64,000 nt of DNA from Nissolia schottii (Eukaryota; Streptophyta; Magnoliopsida; Fabales; Fabaceae): positions 42,040 through 106,039 of the forward strand of contig QANU01063385.1 of assembly GCA_003254905.1 (NCBI GenBank), in the 5' to 3' direction. The notes under the pieces were generated by a model, which searched no databases, was not told the origin of the DNA, and saw only the letters and a program-made list of their open reading frames with translations. Position 1 is the stretch's first letter. Every line of letters begins with the position of its first letter. A program made the translations under genes and the position numbers. Positions 23,285 through 41,104 of the stretch are shown here, piece by piece.

Positions 23285-24946
23285 TTACTCTGCTGCTGTT
23301 TCATCACTATTATCTCCATTTCTAAAATCTGGCAATGTATCAAGATCAGTCCGAACCTTTGTCACGTCCTCGTGGTTATTAGTATCCGAGGAATCAATGG
23401 CGTCGTGTTCAACGAAATCCGCAGTTCCATTGGCAGAGGAAGAGTCTGACATTTCATCAGTTTGTTCACCTGTTTGAGTGTCACCCCCGAACATTTCGTC
23501 CTCGGTGGCTTCACCATTCTTAGTTTCTTGTGTTTCACTTGTTTTGGAGTCGCCTTTGGACTTGTCACTGTCAGAGGTATCAGTGCTCTCATTTCTAGAG
23601 TTGTTTTCGGTTTCATTTGATCCTACAAGTCTTCTTGTCTTCTCTAACTCACCATCCCCTAGATTAGAGGATTCTCCAGCAGCTGCATCTCCATTTTCGG
23701 TTTTAACAGTGGCTGTTGAATCAGAATTGTGCCGGTTATCTTCAGAAACTCTATTGTCACTCTGCATTAACCCCTCTGTTTGGACAATTTTAGCATCTCC
23801 AGTGATGGTTGCATTCACCGTAGCATTTTGACCATTGTCTGATTCAGATGAAATCACTGTTTTATTCTGTTCAGATGAACTCGAAATGTTGGCATCAGCT
23901 CCCGTCAAGTTATTGCTTGCTTCAGTGGTCACAGTTGTCATGTTGTGGGTGTCAGGATTTGTTGTGGCCGTTTTATTCAGATACAAGCCCTCCACTGGGT
24001 TGGATACGCTGTTGTTTCCAGACTCTTTATCAGAAGTTGCATTTGAAGAAGTCTGGCCCGTCAGCTCAACTTCTGTAACCTTCAAATCTGAATCATTTTG
24101 ATTGCTGTTACTTTCATCTGAATAAGTTGTCTCATTATCTCGTTTCGCGGTATTCATTTGTAAGTTTACATCAGAGTTTTCCAAACTAAATGCCTCAGTT
24201 TCAGTGCTAGTTGTATGAGTATCATGTGCCACAGCACTAGAAGCATCATCTCCCTTGTAATGTTCCTCCCGAGCCTCGTGAGTGTTGTGGCTTTCAACTA
24301 AGCCCCCCTTTTGCTCATCCTCGTTGTTTTCATTTTCAATTTCATCAACCTCTTCTTTCTCTTTCTCTTCATCCATGAATTCCTCATCACGGTCGGTATC
24401 CACTTCAGTTTTCTCTTGATCATTTTCATCTATCTCATTCTCATCATCTCTTCCTCCTCTTCTTTCATCTTCCTCCTGTTCTTCTGTTCCAGGGTTATTT
24501 TCTTCTTCCCTTTGTTCGAGTACTTCATGCTTGTTGTCTTCGCTTTCTTCGGTTTCATGCTTGTTTTCTTCATCTTCTTCTTCATTGCGTTCATGTTTAT
24601 TTCCTTCATCCTCTGCAATATTTTCGTCTTCCTCTTCTTCCTCGTGCTTTTCATTCGGATTTGCTTCATCCTTACCTGGATGAAGGTCTTTTCTACCAAG
24701 TTTCAGACTCTGATCTGCCTGTGTTCTGACTGACAGTTTCGCATCATTTGCATCAAACTCCTTCTTCTTATCATGATTGTGCTTAACCTGGTAAATTAAC
24801 CAGAAGCAAACACCAAGCAACAGAATAATTTGCAGAACATGCTTTACCCTGATGCCTTTGGATCTTTGATTCCTACTTGGCAACCGTTTCATCATGCTTA
24901 ACTTCCTCTGAAACCCACCCCTGGTTTTGTCTTCTTTAAATAGCAT
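23285..24946 (-). CDS. type II single-pass membrane protein with acidic, sequon-rich tail
   Basis: Uninterrupted frame of 553 residues. The N-terminus is short and basic (MLFKEDKTRG, RLPSRNQRSKGIRVK). One hydrophobic segment follows at about residues 36-53 (VLQIILLLGVCFWLIYQV), and the rest is hydrophilic. Residues about 75-225 are dominated by Glu/Asp runs (HEEEEEDENIAEDEGN, NEEEDEENKHETEESEDNKH); the remainder is Ser/Thr/Asn-rich with many N-x-S/T sequons. The basic N-terminus and the sequons argue for a cytosolic N-terminus and a lumenal or extracellular tail. No catalytic motif is visible, and I do not recognise a named family. The start codon lies 13 nt after a likely splice acceptor (CCAAAGCAG, about 24960-24968), so the first exon is non-coding. 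Confidence 0.78.
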   Translation of the reverse strand: MLFKEDKTRGGFQRKLSMMKRLPSRNQRSKGIRVKHVLQIILLLGVCFWLIYQVKHNHDKKKEFDANDAKLSVRTQADQSLKLGRKDLHPGKDEANPNEKHEEEEEDENIAEDEGNKHERNEEEDEENKHETEESEDNKHEVLEQREEENNPGTEEQEEDERRGGRDDENEIDENDQEKTEVDTDRDEEFMDEEKEKEEVDEIENENNEDEQKGGLVESHNTHEAREEHYKGDDASSAVAHDTHTTSTETEAFSLENSDVNLQMNTAKRDNETTYSDESNSNQNDSDLKVTEVELTGQTSSNATSDKESGNNSVSNPVEGLYLNKTATTNPDTHNMTTVTTEASNNLTGADANISSSSEQNKTVISSESDNGQNATVNATITGDAKIVQTEGLMQSDNRVSEDNRHNSDSTATVKTENGDAAAGESSNLGDGELEKTRRLVGSNETENNSRNESTDTSDSDKSKGDSKTSETQETKNGEATEDEMFGGDTQTGEQTDEMSDSSSANGTADFVEHDAIDSSDTNNHEDVTKVRTDLDTLPDFRNGDNSDETAAE

Positions 24947-24968
24947 GCGCCAGCTATCTGCTTTGGAT

Positions 24969-26060
24969 CAGAAAAGCATTATTAAAGAACTGAGCTATCT
25001 ACAATCTATGTGAAGATACCACCAAACGGGAAATACTTTTAATGAACTTAAATATGCTAACTTTTTGTACATAGAAAGAGCTCAGCAGAGCTCTCGTTGA
25101 CCCCGATAAAGAAATGAAATCAACTAAAAGAGTATAAACGGGATAAACATTATTAAGCCTCCATTTCAAAACCATTTAGTTTGGGAAAAACGAGTAAAAA
25201 TTTCTCAACAATAGCAGTTCACCCAGAAAGCAAATTACATCAAAAGGAAAATTTCTATAAAGGTTCAATTAAGGTACTCCTTTTTTCAATTCCAGAAGAC
25301 ACAGTTCAACAAAACCATGTTAAACACCACCTTTTCATTCTTACCTACTACATCAACCGAAACTATTGCTTGATGCTACTATAGAAAATCAACTCAGAAA
25401 AGCAGTTTATATAAATTCTTCATTTTGGCAAGTGGAAGCAATACAATAGTTCATTTTGTCACTTCTACACTTTCATCAGGAAAACCTATATGATTCACTA
25501 GACTAGATTAAACCCAGTGACCATGGGATGTCAGTAAAAGAAAAACCACAATCAAACCCTAGAAATCCCCCAGAAGCAAATTCAAACTCCCACCTATAAT
25601 AATCAAAATAAAATTTTCAAACATGAGAAGCATATTTGTCATTCCCAGTAAAAAAAAAAAAAAAAACCCATTCTTCAGCAATAGAATGCTAGAAGAGCCA
25701 AACCCTTCTGAGACCAAAAAGAGGGATGCACGCAGATAGAGGGTCCTTAGTAAGCACAGCTATTTCACATTTTAAAAAACAAAAACAAAAAGATTGAATT
25801 TTGAATTGAAATTGAGCATACCCTTGTTCTGAAAATGAAGGGGAAAAAAAAGCGAGCAAGTGATCTTGGGGGGTAGAGAGAACAAGAAATTAATTACCTG
25901 AAAGAAAGAGCAGAGAAAGAGGAAAAACAAGGCAGTTTCAACAAGTGAGAAGGAGTTGCAAAAGTAGTGACATTTAAGGATTAAGGTGTCAAATTAAAGA
26001 GAGACAGGAACAGAGTAACAAGGTTTTGAGGAAGCAACGCGATCTATAAAAACAAACAAG
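24969..26060 (-). other. probable 5' UTR exon and intron of the acidic membrane protein gene
   Basis: On the - strand a pyrimidine-rich leader (about 26050-25900, with TTTCTCTGCTCTTTCTTTCAG) is followed by donor-like GTAATT at about 25897. A second donor-like GTATGC lies near 25821. Reading on, the acceptor CCAAAGCAG lies just before the exon holding the start codon. Which donor is used cannot be decided from sequence. The short + strand ORF at 25181-25384 falls in this intron and is not supported. Confidence 0.45.
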
Positions 26061-28273
26061 TGAAGGAAGGTGCCTTGACCTTGAGAGTCCTTGACCACAT
26101 CCACATGAGCAGCATTGGAGTATCATCAACCGTACACCTACTTTACCATGCACTGTCCCTTTCTTAATTCAGATAATCATTAATTAATTATGTATTATTA
26201 AAAATGCAAAATTCATAATATCTATGTGTCTATATAATGGGAATTTCCTTTTTTATGATGTCCAATTTTTTTTCTCATTTTTAATTTTATTCACTATCTT
26301 CCATAATTAATTTTTTATTCTTTTTTTACTTTTACTATTTTTTAAAAATTGTCTTGAAAAAGGTTTACCCTTTTAAAATTCAACTACCTATATTTTCATA
26401 TTAATTTTTTCTTTAGTATCTATTCACTCTTTTTATTTCACGTTCTCATTTGTGTTTAATACTTTATAAATACAAAATATCTATTAAGACCAACAAGTAG
26501 TGATGATTGAGATAAAATCACAATTTTTATTTTTGCTTTTGATCTCTAAAATATTCATGATTAATTTTATCACGTACTATATAAACTATTTAAGATATTT
26601 GACATTGATCACAAGTTTTAATCTTATTTTATATCAAAGACACGGTCGAACCATGGACATTTAATAAATAAAAGTTTTATTATCTTTCCTTGACCCCGTG
26701 CTGGTGTCAAAGAAATTATTCTTTTATAATATATTATTAATTAATTAAAATTATGGATGAAATCTGAAATTTCTAATATTGTTCCTGTGCAAGAATATAA
26801 GTATGTCTTGTGAAAAACCAACAAATTTAAGGAATTTATAGATTGTGGGCTAGGCAGGTAGATCCAACATATTGCTATCCCTAATTCTTGTCTTTTCCCA
26901 GTAATGTACAAGTCTCCATTTTCTGTCTACTTCATTCAAAATGAAACCACCTAAATTTGTTTCGTGTCATCCATAAGTAACAGCCAGACCAATGGACAAA
27001 TGCTTGTCTTTTTATGGCTAGTTGATAAATTGATTTGAAAATTAACTTGCAAATTGAAGAGTCCTATAACCCAAAAGATGGAATAGCCTAAAGGAAAAAA
27101 GAAAAAGTAAATTGTTGGTTTCCATAGTTTGAAAACTCAGCCCGGCGTGATCGACACAGAACCCGGTGACCCAACCACCTAACTGGATCGGCTCAAGAAA
27201 ATTTTGATTATTTTTTTTTAAATGTTGTTTGGTAAAATCAAACTCAGTTCACCTACTTACATAATACATTGTCTGACACTAAGTGAAACACATTGTTATG
27301 TAGTTTGTTGCATTAACTTATATATATATATATATTATCTATTTAACTAAATGAAATTATATTTTTTATATTTATTAATAAAAATCCAGTTAAGTAAGTG
27401 ACTCAATAATTTACAGGTTGAACTAGTGACTCAGTGACCCAATAGAGTGATCGGGTTGATCACTCGGACCGATCTTAATAATTATGTTGGTTTCAAGGGT
27501 AACTCTGCTTCTAATTTTACATCTAGTCCACATTATGTGGAAATTAATTTAGTTTGCTCAATATCGATTTCTAGTTCCTTCTTTGAGAATACCTCTTCCA
27601 CGACAAAGAAAATAGAAGAAAAAAAAACTTTCAATCACACTTGAATAATTGCATTCTATTCTACCGTACATCATTTGGAGAGTGGGAATTATTTAACTTT
27701 CTGTTTTTTAGTGTGTAAGTACGCATATCTACTCAAGAAAATAATGATGCAGTAAAATATATATCTCTTGATATTAACTAAGTAACGTCACCACAAAAGG
27801 AGGAAAGGAATAAATCTTTTGAAATCCTCGGATTCAGAAGAATGGAAGCTTTAAGAACCAAGTTGTCCTGATAGAAAGTAAGTCTCCAGAGGCAAGAAAG
27901 CAAATCTGTTGCCAGCTTCTCATTTGTGTGAACTTTCTGCTTAAATGGAAGGAAAAAGGGCTTCTCTTAATGTTACATGATGATGTGATAAATTAAAATT
28001 TTATTTATTTATTGATGGGAAAGGTGTTACAGGAATCACAAGGTAGTATTGGAGTGTATACTATAACAGATGTTCACTTTATGGGTACCTAAACATTTAC
28101 TTATGTTCTAATGAAAACTCTCAAGTCTTAACAAACCCGCATAATCTAAACTAGGAAGATTCTGAACAGCCATATAAAATTTCCCTTTGCTTCTTTCTAA
28201 AGATATTCTTGATTAAACAAATCATCAATGTCCCTATTTGCATTTTTTGTCAACCTTTCCATCCATGCAGTAC
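26061..28273. other. intergenic DNA with a degenerate DNA-transposon remnant
   Basis: No gene is supported. About 27126-27487 has inverted edges, CATAGTTTGAAAACTCAGCCC on the left and CGGACCGATCTTAATAATTATG on the right, with CCCGGTGACCCAACC and GTGACCCAATAGAGTG inside. It looks like an old non-autonomous element. (AT)n lies at about 27320-27336. The remainder is plain AT-rich sequence. Confidence 0.4.
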
Positions 28274-28283
28274 CTATATATAT
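28274..28283 (+). promoter_or_regulatory. TATA-like box of the XTH gene
   Basis: CTATATATAT lies 76 bp before the chosen ATG at 28359. An in-frame ATG at 28296 is only about 13 bp from this box and would sit at or before the likely transcription start, so it was not chosen. Confidence 0.5.
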
Positions 28284-28358
28284 GTGTGTGTGTAAATGTA
28301 TACGGCCCTTCCTACCTTTCTCAATATCCCTCACACATATTCTTTCAAAGAAACCATC

Positions 28359-29937
28359 ATGAATAACTTTCACACAACACTTATCTTCCTCTTTGGTTTT
28401 GTTTCCTTGAGCTTGTTTCAAATTTCAGTTGCATCTGTTGTTTCAACTGGAGATTTCAATAAGGATTTCTTTGTGATATGGTCTCCTACCCATGTTAACA
28501 CATCTTCTGATGGAAAGACAAGAAGCTTGAAGCTGGATCAACAATCTGGTACCATGCATGGTTTAACATAAAATTTATAGCTGCATCAGTCAAAATTCAT
28601 TAATCAAATAATTCCTTTCCTGTTTATGTGTTTGAATTATTGCAGGTGCAGGTTTTGCTTCAAACCAGATGTTTTTGTTTGGGCAAATTGACATGCAAAT
28701 CAAACTAGTACCAGGTCATTCTGCAGGCACAGTCTTGGCCTACTATGTATGCAAACTTTTACTCCTCTTTTCCACCTTGCTTTGTATTGTTAAAATACAG
28801 AATCAAATTAGTTTGACAATTTATATGCAGCTGAGCTCTGATCAACCCAACCGTGACGAGATCGATTTTGAGTTTCTAGGAAACGTCTCTGGGCAGCCTT
28901 ATATTCTTCAGACAAATATTTATGCAGATGGATTTGACAATAGAGAGGAGAGGATTTACCTTTGGTTTGATCCTACAAAGGACTTCCATACTTATTCTGT
29001 GTTGTGGAATCTGCACCAGATTGTGTAAGCCATCTCTTACAACAACCAATGAAATTGAAACCTCTTTATAGACTAATCCTGCATTGATCTCTAACTCTTT
29101 GTACTTCGCTAATTGATAGAAGGCAGCAGCCTCAATAAATAAGTCATGCTGATAGGAATAACTCGATCTGATTAGCTAATACAATAATTTGTATGCTCAA
29201 ATAGGAATGAAATGAAACATTGTTTGTTGAACTTGTAAATGTCAACTTTCTAACTCCTCCACCGTCATTTGAGGCTCCGTGATTTCTATTTCCAATCTAG
29301 TTCCCAGTTTTTTTTTTTTCCTTTTTTTTTCAAGATTTTGCAAGAGAAACAATGAAAACATAAAATAAGATTTTCATATTTTTCCAGTCTCTTTAACAAA
29401 ATCCTAAAAAACTAGGAAGCATAAGAAAAATAGACGATGAAAACAGAAACCAAACAGAAACTTAAGTTCCTGCTTCGCCTTTTGTCCAAAAGTTTGGAAA
29501 GCCAATAATGTAAAGTTGACTTTGCATCTTGCAGGTTCATGGTGGATAGCATTCCAATAAGGGTGTACAGAAACCACGCGGACAAGGGAGTGCCATTTCC
29601 CAGAAGGCAGCCAATGAGTCTAAAAGCAACCCTTTGGAATGGCGATACCTGGGCGACAAGAGGTGGACAAGATAAGATTGATTGGGCAAAGGGTCCCTTC
29701 ATAGCCTCATTCAGGAACTACAAGATTGATGCTTGTGTTTGGAGAGGGAACCCAAGGTTCTGCAGAGCAGCTAGCCATATGAATTGGTGGAACCTAAACA
29801 ACTTGAGCTCGCTGACATCTCCGCAAAGAAGGTGGTTCCAATGGGTCAGGAAATACCACATGATTTATGACTACTGCCAAGACAATGAGAGGTTCCAAAA
29901 CAAACTTCCTACGGAATGTTCCCTTCCCAAGTATTGA
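28359..29937 (+). CDS. XTH: xyloglucan endotransglucosylase/hydrolase (GH16)
   Basis: Four exons, 28359-28548, 28646-28746, 28831-29024 and 29535-29937, join at GT/AG sites in frame to give 295 residues, the usual family length. Residues 1 to about 26 are a signal peptide ([19 protein letters not shown]), so the product goes to the cell wall. It cuts xyloglucan chains and rejoins or hydrolyses them during wall loosening. The catalytic motif DEIDFEFLG is at 106-114; E107 is the expected nucleophile and E111 the acid/base. It is followed at once by the conserved glycosylation site NVS. The C-terminal XET domain carries four Cys (DACVW, RFCRA, DYCQD, TECSL). The start fits the TATA box and the signal peptide. 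A broken copy of the last exon lies at 37345-37425. No defect is visible. Confidence 0.93.
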
Positions 29938-30250
29938 CCAGAAATGGAGGATGATTTATACTTTGTTTCCCTTTTGGTTTCAAATATCCGATAAAGTACT
30001 TTATCATTCATTGCAGAATGCAGACAGAGCACCTAGGTAGTAGCAAAATAGCCATAGTATACAACACTTTCAAATTAATTCAAAATCAAGATTGATATTA
30101 CAAGTTTCTGTTACGGTTTAAACAAAGATTGCAAAGCAACAACTTACATGAGATCATAGACATATTGTATTTGGTTGAAAAATTCATGATTGTTTATTAT
30201 GGAATGGAATATGCTTATGAATTTCACTACTATGTTCAAAATCTAGCTAC
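29938..30250. repeat. XTH 3' flank, repeated beside CRK-B
   Basis: This spacer from the XTH stop to the CRK pseudogene is matched by about 37405-37665. Both contain GATAAAGTACTTTATCATT, then GACAGAGCACCTAGGTAGTAG, then GATTGATATTACAAGT and TTACGGTTTAAACAAAGATTGC. It is part of the block duplication that also copied the XTH end. Confidence 0.75.
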
Positions 30251-31655
30251 GATATTGCTGAGTAATCAAAGCATCAACGACCGATCTTGACGCCCCTGAA
30301 CTATACTCCCATGATGGTATCTCTGAAAGGTTTCCAGCTCTACTATTCACAAAAAAATGCAGGTTCTTTAGGTGCTACTAGAGTGACATTATAGCTATTA
30401 AGCATGAGTAAAATAGTAGCCATGGTTGGTCTGTCAGCTATATTTTCTTGAACACAGAGTAGCCCTATGTGGATGCATCTCATTATCTGGTTTCACGAGC
30501 GGTTATTTAATGCGGGATCTACAATTTTGGTAGAAGTCCCCTCCCTCCAGTTTGGCCAAGCCTGCAAAAGAATTTGTTCAATTGCAGATATTACTATATT
30601 AGTTCACTCTGACACATTCTTCTATATCTCATACTTCTAATGACAAGGAATATATAATGGGAAGGCAAGTATCTTACAAAGATTCGAAGGTCCTCTTCAT
30701 TCTCTCCATTAAGAATTTATGATGCTCTTGCTATTTACAATCTCAAGAACTAGTACACCAAAACTAAAGACACTGATTTCACCGAAAATTGTCCATGCAT
30801 TAGATACTCAGGTGTCATATATCCACTGCTTAATAATGATATGGACAATCAACTTCAGCTTTTCCCTGTTTTAAGTTGTTAAGCACAATGATATCAATAA
30901 CTAATTATTAAGCTATAGTACATTAGAACACTTACCGGGTTCCAACAATTTTTATTATATCAACGTGAGTTTGATCTATACCAAGCAGTTTTGCCATTCC
31001 AAAATCTGATGTCTTAGGATTCATCTCTTCACCAAGGAGGGTGTTGCTTGTTTTGAGATCACGATGAATAATGCGCAGCCAAGAATCTTCATGAAGATAA
31101 ACAAGGCCTCAAGCAATACCTGCAATGATATTGTAGCGGCTTTCCCAATCTAATTGTGTTCTCTTTCTTGGATCTGCGTACAAAATACAAACCATACCAA
31201 TTTTAAAACTAGGTTACTGATTCTAGAACCAAAAATGAAGTAATAAGCAATTCAAATGTACCAAATATGACGTAATCAAGACTTCTATTTGGAAGAAATT
31301 CATAGACAAGTAGCCTTTCTCTTCCTTCTAGACAGAAACCAAGTAGCCTAACTAAATTTCGGTGTTGAAGGTTGGCAACTAAAAGCACTTCATTCTTAAA
31401 TTCGAAATCTCCTTGGCTAGAATTCATTGCCTACCTTTTCACAGCAATCTCTTGTCCATTGGAAAGTGTACGTACCCTGAAAAGTTTCATAGTGAAAAAT
31501 AATAAATTATTGGCCAAGTAATCAGCTATACCATATTTACCAAAGCTATATTACCTTCTAAACAGCCCCAAATGCGCCTTGTCCAAGTTTGTTAGATTCA
31601 GAGAAGCCATTTGTAGCATCTTGTATGGTGTCAAAGTTGAATTGCAATCAAGTTT
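30251..31655 (-). pseudogene. truncated CRK pseudogene (kinase exons only)
   Basis: Five regions on the - strand align in order with kinase exons 3-7 of CRK-B: about 31652-31553, 31475-31261, 31172-30935, 30826-30675 and 30563-30255. Damage is clear. In exon 4 VKRLA reads VKR-stop (TAG near 31433); in exon 5 [12 protein letters not shown] reads [15 protein letters not shown] (TGA near 31109); an extra A in the last exon near 30350 shifts the frame; and the end no longer reads TEPYPR. Upstream of exon 3 the sequence jumps to a stretch like CRK-B intron 1 (31655-31900, compare 39655-39900), so the transmembrane exon is deleted and no ectodomain follows. It is a decayed copy of the CRK-B block. 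Confidence 0.85.
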
Positions 31656-32577
31656 GCTCAATTTTTTACTTACAAAATTTATTCATGAGAAATATTTGAT
31701 AGTCATGTATCCCTTGTTAATGTCAAATTCTTGCATAGTAACTAGAGTATCATGCTGGACATATGCTGAAGACTAGACAATGAATGATATTTCAACTTTC
31801 AACAATGAGTTATTTAAAATTAAAAGAAAAAATATTATGTCTTAAAGCATATTCAGCGTAACATTCCCCCACACAAGAATTTCTCCTTATATTAGTTGGG
31901 AGAACTCCCTCCAACTCAACCGTTCAGTCCGTCACAATTCAAAAACCTTTGAAATCAACTTCGGTCAAGCTTTTGTGGAGCCCCATGCTATCCAAATTCC
32001 AAACCATGATGACCGGCATTGATGCAACCTTTTTTTCCATTTTTTATCTACTTGACCAAGTCAATGCGGTTTGTAAGACTTTTTCCCAATGGAGTTTTTC
32101 ACCCTGGATTGATGTCACGCTCTTGCCCCATGTTATGGGATAAAGACCAAGCCCCATGCTGAATAATGTAATAACTAGATAGGAGGAATGATTTTTCTGA
32201 TGTGGACACCAAACACTCGTAGAGAGAAAATGTAGGAGAAAAAGAATGTAAAAGAGATCAAAATAAGTAAAATAATAATGGAGAGAGAAAAGGTAAAGAA
32301 TGAGTGTTGAGTGTGTACAAAAGATTATTACTCATTAGATAAGCATCCCGCAAGAATATTATTAATACATTGAATAAGCTTATAAAGAGCACTAATACAA
32401 TACATACTAAAACGGTCATCAAATTCATTCAATACTACAGAGCATCTGGTTGTTAGAATCCGACTTCGCATGGACAGATTACTTGAGCTCCAAGACATTG
32501 CTTTTTGGTTGAAACTTGAAACACTGGTGAGTGACGACATATGATATGATACCATACCACACCTCAATGGCCAAAAT
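31656..32577. other. CRK intron-1 remnant and unassigned spacer
   Basis: 31656-31900 resembles CRK-B intron 1: TTATTCATGAGAAAT, then TTCTTGCATA, and AGAATTTCTCCT near 31880. From about 31900 to 32570 the sequence is unassigned. It holds two copies of the phrase AAGCCCCATGCTG/GGAGCCCCATGCTA and no domain-bearing ORF. Confidence 0.45.
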
Positions 32578-36386
<3,809 letters not shown>

Positions 36387-37344
36387 TGTCCTCTCGGAAT
36401 CACAATTTACCGATCACAGTTATTCGAAGCACTCAAGACTTAAGACTTACTGCCAAAAACCAATCAATGACTAGTCATTATGTTCGACTTTTCTTGACGA
36501 TTAATTCTCGTGGGTCATACTCTGAAAATGCACAGATATTTCGAAGTAGTACGACATCGTCGTTCCCGGCCACGGGGCAAGATTTAAGAAAAATCAACAA
36601 TGGCGGCCACTTTCTATTGAGATCAAGGTACACACTACGCGTTCGATACATTGCACATCTTGTATTCTCACAGCTCAGACCTAAAATCATATTCCATCAC
36701 AAAATTATTCACTCAATGAACTCGAATTGCATTTAAATACATTCAATTAAGAGTAATGTTTCAACCTTTTAATATTAATTTAGGAAAAAGTTTTAAAAGA
36801 TAAAGTAGGAAGTTCAAATATTACTTTTAAATTAATAATATATTTAAAAGTTAAATATGATGTATAAAAATGTATGGAATAATTAATTTCTTTTATCACT
36901 TAAAAAACAGAGTTGTTGAATATTTATTTGCATTTATCGCATTAAGTGAAGCTTCTACCAATGAAAAAAATTGATGATCATCATCAGAAAGAAAGAAAGA
37001 AAGAAAGAGGGAACACAAAAATAAGATAAAAGATTTTTAGTCCAAAAAACTTTTCTTGCAAAATGCACAATGTCGTGTAAATTTTTAATGGATTGAATTT
37101 TATTCTTCTCTATTCCTTTATTTCTGCAAATAAATTGTTGTGACTGACTAAAAATTGTGTCGTGCATTTTCTTGCATCAATCTGTCGGTCCATATAGCAT
37201 CAACGCAGAAATAAAGCGGAAAGTATGGATTGATAACCAATCACAATCGCCATGATATATGCACGAACTTCGTTGTCGTGCTAAAACGATTTTTCTATCT
37301 CAAAACATAGATGATATTTGTAAAATTGATGGTGAAAGGAAACG
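36387..37344. other. CRK-A upstream region and spacer
   Basis: Contains the promoter and 5' UTR of CRK-A (read on the - strand) and plain AT-rich DNA. An (AAAG)n tract lies at about 36989-37008. No gene is supported. Confidence 0.4.
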
Positions 37345-37425
37345 CCACATGATTTATGACTACTGCCAAGACAATGAGAAGTTCCTAAACAAACTTCGTA
37401 GGGAACTTTGTTTTCCTATTGGTTA
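37345..37425 (+). pseudogene. relic of the XTH last exon
   Basis: The sequence codes for [17 protein letters not shown], a near copy of the XTH C-terminus [17 protein letters not shown] (29858-29908). It then loses the last residues and runs into the same 3' flank as the true gene (TCAATATCAGATAAAGTAC near 37430). No other XTH exon precedes it. It marks the left end of a duplicated block that carried the XTH end together with a CRK gene. Confidence 0.85.
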
Positions 37426-37668
37426 GTTTCAATATCAGATAAAGTACTTTATCATTGCAGACAGAGCACCTAGGTAGTAGTAAATAGCCGTAGTATCACT
37501 TTCAAATTATAACAAAATGAAGATTGATATTACAAGTATCTGTTACGGTTTAAACAAAGATTGCAAAGACATGAGATCCTAGACATATTGTACTTTGGTT
37601 GAAAAATTCATATTGTTTATTATGAAATGGAACAATACGTTTATGAATATAACCACGGTGTTCAAAAT

Positions 37669-40810
<3,142 letters not shown>

Positions 40811-41104
40811 CAGAAAGATCCAAGTTTTTTGGACATGAATGAAAGAGTAAAGATGTACTAGAGATTAGTTTACTAGAATTTCTGCAGATGCTGCTACTTT
40901 ATGATCAATATTGCCATGGCTAAGACAATCACAACCCTCCATTGTGTATCGCATGCCATAAGAATGTATTTGAAATACGCGTTAACAAAATGTATTGGTG
41001 GAAAACTTAACTACTTCGTTAACCATATATGGGAACAGGTCAAGAGAAAGGAAGGAGGCGGGATAAACAAACCTACTGGTGGAAGCAAGGTTCTTCCCGC
41101 TACC
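40811..41104. other. CRK-B upstream region
   Basis: Promoter-side sequence of CRK-B on the - strand. It ends with CCGCTACC (41097-41104), the left target duplication of the adjacent hAT-like element. No separate gene is supported. Confidence 0.4.

Noticed and set aside
24311..24733. Hydrophobic 140-residue + strand ORF inside the acidic protein gene
   Set aside because: It is the complement of Glu/Asp-coding triplets (GAA/GAG gives TTC/CTC), so it has no independent support.
28296..28358. Upstream in-frame ATG for the XTH gene
   Set aside because: It lies about 13 bp from the TATA-like box and would bury the signal peptide. The ATG at 28359 gives a normal leader and length.
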